This document shows positions 24,706 through 31,509 of a stretch of DNA of 35,465 nt, piece by piece (the stretch's first letter is position 1; the number at the start of each line of letters is the position of its first letter). The stretch is from DMER01 sp003451645 (GTDB taxonomy: Bacteria > Pseudomonadota > Alphaproteobacteria > Micropepsales > Micropepsaceae): contig DALYLR010000035.1 of NCBI GenBank assembly GCA_031976175.1, positions 1 to 35,465 on the forward strand, given 5' to 3'. The notes below the pieces were generated by a model. That model searched no databases, was not told the origin of the DNA, and worked only from the letters and a program-made list of their open reading frames with translations. Made by a program: the position numbers and the translations under genes.

Positions 24706-26598
24706 ATGCTCACACGACGCAATCTCCTCCGCACGGCCGCCGCCGGTGGTCTCTTCGCGGCATCCAGCGCCCTGCTCCCGGCTTGGGCGCGTAGCGCCGG
24801 TGCCGGCAACAAAGGCATCTTCGAAGTCTCCGGGAATGCCTTTGACCTCACCATCGGCCACAGCGCCGTCGAAATCGGTGGCCGCTCCGGCCATGCCATC
24901 ACGATCAATGGAACGCTGCCCGGCCCACTCATCCGGTTCCGCGAAGGCGAAAAGGTGACCCTCAAGGTCAACAATACACTCGACGAAGACACATCGATCC
25001 ACTGGCACGGGCTATTGGTGCCGTTCCACATGGACGGTGTACCCGGGGTCTCCTTCCCTGGCATAAAGCCGAAATCGACGTTCACCTATGAATTCGCTGT
25101 GCCGCAGAGCGGCACGTACTGGTACCACTCCCATTCGGGCTTGCAGGAACAGCTTGGCCATTACGGTCCGCTGATCATTGATCCGGCTGGCCCGGACCCT
25201 GTCGCGGCCGACCGCGAATACGTGCTTGTCCTGTCGGACTGGAGCTTCGAACATCCGCACAAGGTGTTTGCCCGACTGAAGAAAGATGCTGCGGTCTATA
25301 ACTTCCAGCAGCGGACGATGGGTGACTTCGTCAGGGATGCCCGCGAAAATGGACTCGGCGCAGCGTTCGCGGACCGCGCCTCCTGGGGCGCCATGAGAAT
25401 GTCACCGACCGACATCTCGGATGCGACCGCCTCGGTCTACACCTACCTGATCAATGGCCACGCGACGCCGGACAACTGGACCGCGATCTTCAAAACCGGC
25501 GAACGCATCCGCCTGCGGATCATTAACGCGTCGGCAATGACAATCTTCAATTTCTGGATCCCTGGACTGCCGATGACGGTGGTTGCCGCTGACGGGCTCA
25601 ATGTCCAACCGGTAGAGACCGACGAGTTCCAGATTGGTGTTGCGGAAACCTATGATGTCGTTGTCACGCCGACGCGGGCCCGCGCCTTCGCGCTGGTTGC
25701 GGAATCGATCGACCGGTCCGGACAGGTTGTTGCGACGCTGGCCCCTGAAGCCGGACTGGTCGCAACCGCTCCCCTGTTGCGCGAGCGCCCAACGCTCACG
25801 CACCGCGACATGGGCATGGACATGGCGTCGATGGATCACGGTGCGATGGGTCACGGCGCGATGGCCGGGATGGACCATGGCAGCATGGCAGGAATGGACC
25901 ACAGCGCAATGCCTAGCATGGATCACGGGGCCATGGAGATGCCTGCGTCTGTCCCGCAGGGCCACGACCACAAGATGGGCGTGGGCGTCGATAACGTCGC
26001 GATGGTGCAAGTGAGCCGGATCGACGAGCCGGGACTAGGTCTCGAGAATGTGCCGCACCGGGCGCTACGGTATTCGCAGCTGCGCAGCCTGACACCGAAT
26101 CCCGACGCACGGGCGCCTGGCCGCGAGATGGAGATCCATCTCACCGGCAACATGGAGCGCTACATGTGGTCGTTCGACGGGATAAAGCTTAGCGAGGTCA
26201 AGGGACCAATCATTTTCCATGAAGGCGAACGTCTGCGCGTCACCCTCGTCAACGATACGATGATGAGCCATCCGATCCACCTTCACGGCATGTTCTTCGA
26301 CCTTGTTGTCGGTGATACCGATCACAAGCCACGCAAGCACACGGTCCTCGTCAAGCCAGCAGAACGCGTCTCGTTCGATGTCACGGCCGACCACGTCGGC
26401 GACTGGGCCTTCCACTGTCACCTCTTGTTCCACATGCATGCGGGCATGATGCAGGTCGTCTCGGTTCTGCCACGAGGTGCGGCGGCCGGCGCTGACGACC
26501 TGCATAAAGAGCACAGGCCTGCGGTTCCTCCGCCGACTGACGAAGATCCGCCAAAAGAAGCCCCGATGACGGGTATGAACCACGAAGGACACCGTTGA
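24706..26598 (+). CDS. copA: multicopper oxidase, CopA-type
   Basis: A 630-residue multicopper oxidase. The Tat signal (LTRRNLLRTAAAGGLFAASS) predicts folded export. The copper ligands are visible in order: HWHG at 99-102, YHSHSG at 140-145, HPIHLHG near residue 523, and HCHLLFHMHAGM at 570-581, which hold the type 1, 2 and 3 centres. A Met/His-rich insert at about 368-412 (MDHGAM, AGMDHGSM) is typical of the CopA resistance subgroup. The enzyme oxidises Cu(I) to Cu(II) in the periplasm. The stop overlaps the copB start (TGATG). An in-frame start at 24583 would add 41 residues before the Tat signal and is rejected. Confidence 0.95.
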   Translation: MLTRRNLLRTAAAGGLFAASSALLPAWARSAGAGNKGIFEVSGNAFDLTIGHSAVEIGGRSGHAITINGTLPGPLIRFREGEKVTLKVNNTLDEDTSIHWHGLLVPFHMDGVPGVSFPGIKPKSTFTYEFAVPQSGTYWYHSHSGLQEQLGHYGPLIIDPAGPDPVAADREYVLVLSDWSFEHPHKVFARLKKDAAVYNFQQRTMGDFVRDARENGLGAAFADRASWGAMRMSPTDISDATASVYTYLINGHATPDNWTAIFKTGERIRLRIINASAMTIFNFWIPGLPMTVVAADGLNVQPVETDEFQIGVAETYDVVVTPTRARAFALVAESIDRSGQVVATLAPEAGLVATAPLLRERPTLTHRDMGMDMASMDHGAMGHGAMAGMDHGSMAGMDHSAMPSMDHGAMEMPASVPQGHDHKMGVGVDNVAMVQVSRIDEPGLGLENVPHRALRYSQLRSLTPNPDARAPGREMEIHLTGNMERYMWSFDGIKLSEVKGPIIFHEGERLRVTLVNDTMMSHPIHLHGMFFDLVVGDTDHKPRKHTVLVKPAERVSFDVTADHVGDWAFHCHLLFHMHAGMMQVVSVLPRGAAAGADDLHKEHRPAVPPPTDEDPPKEAPMTGMNHEGHR

Positions 26599-27395
26599 TG
26601 ACCAGTGCTCAATTGATGGCGACACTCGTCCTGATCTTGCCGCTTGCGGCGACCCCTGCTTTTGCTCAGGAGGCGCCCGCACCCGGATCGCAGGCCGAAG
26701 TCTATTGGGACAAGAATGAGTTCAAGGCGTCTCAGGACGCCTTGAAAAAAGAACACGGCGGAGGGACAAATTACATGATTCTCGCCGACCGGTTCGAATA
26801 CCAGTCCGGCGAGGGCTCACCGGCCCTTCTTCTGGAGGGTCAGGGCTGGTGGGGCACGGATGAGAACCGGCTCTGGATCAAGTCCGAGATCGACTACGAT
26901 TTGGATGGCAGCAGTTTTGAAGAGGTCGAGGTGCAGGCGCTCTGGTCGCGCCCCATCGCACGGTACTTCGACCTCCAGGCGGGTATCCGCCATGACTTCG
27001 AACCTGGCCCGTCGCGCACTTATGCAGTGGCCGGTGTTCAGGGCCTTGCACCTTACTGGTTCGAAGTCGACGGCGCTGTGTTCCTCAGCGAAGAAGGCGA
27101 CCTCTCGGCCCGCTTCGAAGCGGAATATGAGTTCCTGCTTACACAGCGCCTCGTTCTGCAACCCCGCACGGAATTTAACTTCGCGGTCCAGGACGTGCCC
27201 GAACTTGAAACAGGCGCCGGTCTCTCGACAGCCGAGATCGGCCTGCGCCTGCGCTACGAGATCGATCGTCAGTTCGCCCCCTATGTCGGCGTCAACTGGA
27301 AAGCCTCGACCGGCGAGACCGCAGACTTCGCCCGCGCCCAGGGCGAAGACACAGAAACGCTGTCCTTCGTCACCGGGATCAGGCTCTGGTTCTGA
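26598..27395 (+). CDS. copB: copper resistance outer-membrane protein CopB
   Basis: A 265-residue protein with a signal peptide (cleavage AFA-QE) and an outer-membrane beta-barrel with alternating aromatic strands, ending in the barrel-type FVTGIRLWF. The YWDKNEFKASQDALKKEHGG and ALWSRPIARYFDLQAGIRHD stretches are typical of CopB. It lacks the long Met-rich N-terminal region seen in plasmid-borne Pseudomonas CopB. It overlaps the oxidase gene and probably works with it in the outer membrane, by a mechanism not settled. Confidence 0.92.
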   Translation: MTSAQLMATLVLILPLAATPAFAQEAPAPGSQAEVYWDKNEFKASQDALKKEHGGGTNYMILADRFEYQSGEGSPALLLEGQGWWGTDENRLWIKSEIDYDLDGSSFEEVEVQALWSRPIARYFDLQAGIRHDFEPGPSRTYAVAGVQGLAPYWFEVDGAVFLSEEGDLSARFEAEYEFLLTQRLVLQPRTEFNFAVQDVPELETGAGLSTAEIGLRLRYEIDRQFAPYVGVNWKASTGETADFARAQGEDTETLSFVTGIRLWF

Positions 27396-27437
27396 ACCGC
27401 ATCCAACCTCAGCTCACCGTCCACGAAAGGACACACA

Positions 27438-27791
27438 ATGCCCCGTTCCAAAGTAATCACCGCTACACTTCTGGCCTTCGCCCTCTCCGCCGCGCCTGCG
27501 TTCGCGCATGTCAGTGTCAAGACGACCAGCATCGCGGATGCCGCCGTCATCGAAGTGCTACCGGACGACTTCACGTTCAGCTTCAGCCAACCCGTCGGTC
27601 TGATCGCGTTCTCGGTGAAAACCGGAGCAGGAGAGGCCGTCGAGATTGGCTTCACCCCGCCAAAGGCACCGGCCGCCACATTCACAGTTCCGCTACCGGA
27701 CCTCGCGCCCGGTCTCTACACCGTGGAGTGGCGCACGATGTCGAAAGATGGTCATCCGATGACCGGCAAATCGACCTTCGAACTGAAGTAA
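27438..27791 (+). CDS. copC: periplasmic copper-binding protein CopC
   Basis: A 117-residue protein with a signal peptide whose predicted cleavage (AFA-HV) leaves His as the first mature residue, which forms the amino-terminal Cu(II) brace in this family. The later YTVEWRTMSKDGHPMTGKS segment holds the other ligands (Asp and His). There is no Met-rich loop, so only a Cu(II) site is expected. It has an AAAGGA ribosome binding site and is followed after 12 bases by copD. Confidence 0.93.
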   Translation: MPRSKVITATLLAFALSAAPAFAHVSVKTTSIADAAVIEVLPDDFTFSFSQPVGLIAFSVKTGAGEAVEIGFTPPKAPAATFTVPLPDLAPGLYTVEWRTMSKDGHPMTGKSTFELK

Positions 27792-27803
27792 GGTCTGGCC
27801 GCC

Positions 27804-28643
27804 ATGCCTCTGCTGGACGCCTCCAATATCGTAACAAAGGTATTGCTCTACGCAGTTAGCCTTGGAGCCATCGGGGCGGCGCTCCACGGGGCGCTGGGGC
27901 TTCATTGCGGCCGCCGCGTATACGTCTGGATTGCAAGCGCAGTCGCCGCTGTCGCGGTTGTCCGGTTGCTGGTTTTGAACGCGCAGATGGGTGGAAGTCT
28001 CGGCGCGGCATTCTCGGGAGAACAGTTCGAATGGACATGGGCCGGCGGCGGTCCACCTGCGCTCGCGCTTTTCGCCGGCGCAGGGCTCCTCGTCTTAGCC
28101 TGGCTGACAGGGCAGCGCGCCTTGCTTCTGTTGGCAGCCGTCTCCATCAGCGCCAGCTTCGGCTTGACCGGGCACACCGCGGGACTGGAGGCGCCTGGTC
28201 TCGCGCCCTGGGTGGTGGCGGGCCATCTGCTGATCGCAGGGTTCTGGCTCGCCGCCCCGGTCACCCTCTGGCCGCGCGCCGCGATGACGGACACGGACGT
28301 TCTGGAACGCACCGAAGCCTTCAGCCGGGTCGCAAAGTTCATCGTGCCATTTGTTTTTGCCTCTGGGCTCTATCTCTTCTGGAGGATCGACGGAGATTTC
28401 CTGACGGCGCTCAGCTCCGGATACGGACGGCTTCTGGCCGCCAAATTAGTTGCCGCAGCACTGATACTCGGGCTCGGCGCGCTCAACATGACGATCATCA
28501 CACGCCAGCTTTCCGCTGATGCGCTGAAGGGCCGCGCGGCGCTGCGATCGACACTGCGAATTGACGCGGCACTGTTCCTGCTCGTCATCATCATCATTGC
28601 AACGGCGACAACCCTGATCGGTCCGCCAGAAACGGGAGTTTGA
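27804..28643 (+). CDS. copD: inner-membrane copper protein CopD
   Basis: A 279-residue integral membrane protein with about eight helices, which is the CopD family size. The C-terminal half has the conserved WRIDGDFLTALSSGYGRLLA and KLVAAALILGLGALNM stretches, and GHTAGLEAPGLAPWVVAGHL in the middle provides histidines facing the periplasm. CopC and CopD together are thought to move copper into the cytoplasm. The stop lies two bases before the next gene's ATG. Confidence 0.9.
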   Translation: MPLLDASNIVTKVLLYAVSLGAIGAALHGALGLHCGRRVYVWIASAVAAVAVVRLLVLNAQMGGSLGAAFSGEQFEWTWAGGGPPALALFAGAGLLVLAWLTGQRALLLLAAVSISASFGLTGHTAGLEAPGLAPWVVAGHLLIAGFWLAAPVTLWPRAAMTDTDVLERTEAFSRVAKFIVPFVFASGLYLFWRIDGDFLTALSSGYGRLLAAKLVAAALILGLGALNMTIITRQLSADALKGRAALRSTLRIDAALFLLVIIIIATATTLIGPPETGV

Positions 28644-28645
28644 TT

Positions 28646-29128
28646 ATGAAACGGCTTTTCCTTACCGCCGCTGCGCTTGCAGCAGTGAGTCAACTTCCGG
28701 CTGCTTTGGCGGACGGTAAAGCGTCTCGCCTTTCAGACGTTCAGCAAATTTCAGGCATACTTTCTGATATCGAAAAGGGATGGCAAAACGGAGACGCAGA
28801 ACCGTTCCGGCAACACTTCCTCGATTTTCCCGGCGCCCGCTATTTTGAATCAGGTGGCGAGAACTCAGGACTTGCCGACCTGATCGAAAATCATGTCGTA
28901 CCTGAGGGGTCGTCTATTCCGGACTTGCAGCTCGATTTCTCCAACGTACAGATTTTCTATGAAGGGTCGTTTGCCTGGGTGGTCAGTGACACGGCTATCA
29001 AGGGCACGATTGCAGAGACGGGCGACAAACTCGACCGGACCTGAAAGGAAACTTTGCTTCTTCGAAAATCCGGCGAGCAGTGGAAGGTTGTTCATACCCA
29101 CTCTTCGTCCCGGGCGAAGAAGAACTGA
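28646..29128 (+). pseudogene. NTF2/SnoaL-like secreted protein interrupted by a stop codon
   Basis: A secreted DUF4440/SnoaL-like protein (signal peptide MKRLFLTAAALAAVSQLPAA) reads normally to residue 132, then meets TGA at 29042-29044. The same frame continues past the stop for 27 codons with KETLLLRKSGEQWKVVHTHS, which is exactly the last strand pair expected of the fold and matches MVLKETNGTWKIVHIHWSS of the neighbour at 29241. The stop therefore cuts off the final strands without any frameshift. It may be a nonsense mutation (for example GGA or CGA to TGA), a sequencing error, or a read-through site. The start at 28646 is two bases after copD. Confidence 0.75.
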
Positions 29129-29240
29129 GCTGCATGCCCCGGCGGCAGCGCGGTAGCTTGACGGGGTCCTGTTTGCTGCGATCTTCGGGAACTGTGCCGC
29201 GAGATGATGATTTCTGGTCTGAACAAACAAGGAGATACAC

Positions 29241-29720
29241 ATGAAAGCTGTCCTGTTGAGCCTCGCTGCCGTTTCATCGATGGGCTGCGTAAGTACAGCG
29301 TCTGCCCATGGCGGGGCGCATCCTGACACGCCGAAGTCGCCGGTCGAAGTTGTGGCTGCGTTCGGCGCCGCGCTCGACGCAGGCGATGAAGCCGCTCTCG
29401 CAGATCTGTTGGCAAGCGACGTGCAGATCGCAGAAAGCGGCGGCATCGAACGCTCGCTAGAGGAATACCGCTCCCATCACATGGGCGCCGACATCGAGTT
29501 CTCAAAAGCCGTCGAGACAGAAGTGCTGGGGCAGCGGATTTTTGAAGGCGGCGGCCTCGTCACCATCCTTACTGAAGCGGTATCCAAAGGCACATTCCGG
29601 GACAAACCCGTCAACAGCCGTCTGATGGAGACCATGGTCCTGAAGGAGACAAACGGCACCTGGAAAATTGTGCACATCCATTGGTCGTCAGCCAAGATCG
29701 CTGAGGGCGATAGACATTGA
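29241..29720 (+). CDS. NTF2/SnoaL-like secreted protein (DUF4440)
   Basis: A 159-residue exported protein of the nuclear-transport-factor-2-like fold, with a signal peptide (cleavage near ASA-HG; a Cys in SSMGC may instead mark a lipoprotein) and a strong AAGGAG ribosome binding site. The domain runs from PVEVVAAFGAALDAGDEAAL to WKIVHIHWSS. After cleavage the mature end starts with HGGAHP, which could bind a metal. Function unknown; it resembles the broken gene just upstream. The stop overlaps the TTG start of the AraC gene. Confidence 0.82.
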   Translation: MKAVLLSLAAVSSMGCVSTASAHGGAHPDTPKSPVEVVAAFGAALDAGDEAALADLLASDVQIAESGGIERSLEEYRSHHMGADIEFSKAVETEVLGQRIFEGGGLVTILTEAVSKGTFRDKPVNSRLMETMVLKETNGTWKIVHIHWSSAKIAEGDRH

Positions 29721-30451
29721 CACAAGCGACGCGCTGGCGAGGCTCTCTCACAATCGGGAATGGTTGGGCCATCCTTGAGGGCCTCGCAGGCGCCAACGCC
29801 CCGCACGCGCATTTGGCTCATCAACTGACGGCGTGCTTCGATGGTCCGCTGGAAATCGTATGTCTACCAGAGATTCATACGGTCCCGGCGGGACACTACG
29901 CCGTCATTCCATCAGGATTATCGCACGCGGTTGGCCCGGTCGGCGCCAGACTGCGCAGCGTCTATCTCGACAGCGCCAAGTTTGATCCTCCGGGGTCAGG
30001 GCATGGCATTTCAATCGTCGTCCCTTCCCTTGCGGCCGCATTGAACACGCTGGATGTGCAGGCCGCGGTTGGGACCCTGCTTCGCCGTTCCCCCAGGGCG
30101 AAGTCGGCGATCATGTCAGACCACCGACTAATCGCGCTTCTCGACACCGCCCCGGCGACAGCCTCGCCAAGCTGGATCGCGAACGCGCTTGGCATTTCGG
30201 CAAGCCGCCTGCGCCAGCTATCTCACTCGACTTTCGGGGCGCCGATGTCCCACGTCCTGCAATGGCGGCAATTGCAGTTCGCCGCCCGTGCGCTTTCTGA
30301 GTCAGCCAGTCTGGCTGAAGCGGCCGAGGCTGGCGGCTTCGCCGATCAGTCCCATTTCACGCGCCGCATGCACCGTTGGTTTGGGGTTGCACCCGGCGCA
30401 GGGCTTTCGGGCCTGGATGTCCGGGTCGCTACCGCCGCCCCGGAGTGTTGA
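29717..30451 (+). CDS. AraC-family transcriptional regulator (TTG start)
   Basis: A 244-residue AraC-type regulator. The N-terminal cupin-like part (about 1-95) contains NAPHAHLAHQ and HYAVIPSGLSHAV, and the C-terminal helix-turn-helix pair ends in EAGGFADQSHFTRRMHRWFG. The best start is TTG at 29717, overlapping the preceding stop (TTGA), with GAGGG about ten bases upstream; the first ATG in frame lies too far inside. It is similar to the regulator at 22390-23091. It may control the copper operon or the desaturase gene behind it. Confidence 0.82.
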   Translation: MTQATRWRGSLTIGNGWAILEGLAGANAPHAHLAHQLTACFDGPLEIVCLPEIHTVPAGHYAVIPSGLSHAVGPVGARLRSVYLDSAKFDPPGSGHGISIVVPSLAAALNTLDVQAAVGTLLRRSPRAKSAIMSDHRLIALLDTAPATASPSWIANALGISASRLRQLSHSTFGAPMSHVLQWRQLQFAARALSESASLAEAAEAGGFADQSHFTRRMHRWFGVAPGAGLSGLDVRVATAAPEC

Positions 30452-30535
30452 ATCGTTCAATACAGCATTGCCGCGCCGTCTAGTGTCCGCATCACAAGGC
30501 CGTCTTCTGCCTTGCGGTAAAGGAACGAGACCCAG

Positions 30536-31390
30536 ATGAATGCGCTGCAATGGATAACCCGCTGGACCTACGCGCCCCTGATGCTTCTCGGCTTCAACGC
30601 CGCCGCCGTCATGCTGGTGACTTCGGGCGCTCCGAAGTTGTCGCTTTTCGGCCTGCTGATCGCGGCAATCACTGTGTCGTTTCTGGCCGAACGGTTCATT
30701 CCGTATAAGGAGGACTGGAACCGCTCCAAGAACGACGGGGTCAGAGATTTTCTGCATTTCCTCGTTAACGAAACTTCGATTGTTGCCTCGGCTCTCCTTA
30801 TTCCTATAGTCGCCGCGCTCATGCCGTTTCCGTCTGTGTGGCCTGATACGTGGCCGCTTTGGGGACAGCTTCTCCTCGCCATTCTTATTGCCGACGTGGG
30901 CATCACGCTCGTTCACTGGGCCAGCCACCACAACAATACGCTATGGCGCTTCCACGCCGTGCATCACAGCGTGAAGCGGATGTACGGCTTCAATGGCCTG
31001 ATGAAGCACCCGGTCCATCAGGCCATCGAACTGACCGCAGGAACCCTGCCGCTCGTCCTCGCGGGCATGCCGCTTGAAGTCGCCATGCTGCTAGCCTTCG
31101 CGGTCGCCCTCCAGCTGCTGCTGCAACATTCGAATGCCGACATGCGGATCGGCGCCCTGCGCTACATACTCGCCCTGGCGCCCGTTCACCGGTTTCATCA
31201 CCTGAAGTCCGGCAGGGAGGGAAATGTGAACTTTGGGCTCTTCACGACGCTTTGGGACCGCTTGCTGGGCACCGCCTCTTTCGATCCGCGACGCAGGTTC
31301 GCGTCTGACGATCTCGGTATCGAAGATGCCCCGGGTTATCCTTCCTCATACATCGGCCAGCTGACCAAACCCTTCCAACCTGATCTTTAG
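30536..31390 (+). CDS. sterol-desaturase-family membrane oxygenase
   Basis: A 284-residue membrane protein of the fatty-acid hydroxylase/sterol-desaturase superfamily. Its di-iron histidine clusters are HWASHH (H127, H131, H132), HAVHH (H140, H143, H144), KHPVHQ (H158, H161) and HRFHH (H218, H221, H222), placed between four or more helices. Members hydroxylate or desaturate lipids with O2. The substrate is not predictable. It lies between the AraC gene and the copper ATPase, an unusual partner for copper genes; membrane lipid change under metal stress is a guess. Confidence 0.88.
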   Translation: MNALQWITRWTYAPLMLLGFNAAAVMLVTSGAPKLSLFGLLIAAITVSFLAERFIPYKEDWNRSKNDGVRDFLHFLVNETSIVASALLIPIVAALMPFPSVWPDTWPLWGQLLLAILIADVGITLVHWASHHNNTLWRFHAVHHSVKRMYGFNGLMKHPVHQAIELTAGTLPLVLAGMPLEVAMLLAFAVALQLLLQHSNADMRIGALRYILALAPVHRFHHLKSGREGNVNFGLFTTLWDRLLGTASFDPRRRFASDDLGIEDAPGYPSSYIGQLTKPFQPDL

Positions 31391-31429
31391 CGAAAGATCA
31401 CCTCCGCATACGATCACGCGTCGAGCAAC

Positions 31430-31475
31430 ATATACCCCTATGGGGTAATTGACCGATACGGTATAGGGGTATATG
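31430..31475 (+). promoter_or_regulatory. double CsoR-type operator and promoter of the copper ATPase
   Basis: ATATACCCCTAT at 31430-31441 is repeated in inverse as ATAGGGGTATAT at 31463-31474, a perfect 12-bp inverted repeat with a 21-base spacer. The left arm is itself inside a second palindrome, TACCCC-TAT-GGGGTA (31433-31447). TTGACC (31449-31454) and TATATG (31470-31475) would be the -35 and -10 elements with a 15-base spacer. The right part matches the csoR site in layout. Confidence 0.75.
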
Positions 31476-31509
31476 CCGAACTCTAGTTTTGAGCACGCAG
31501 GAGACCGGC

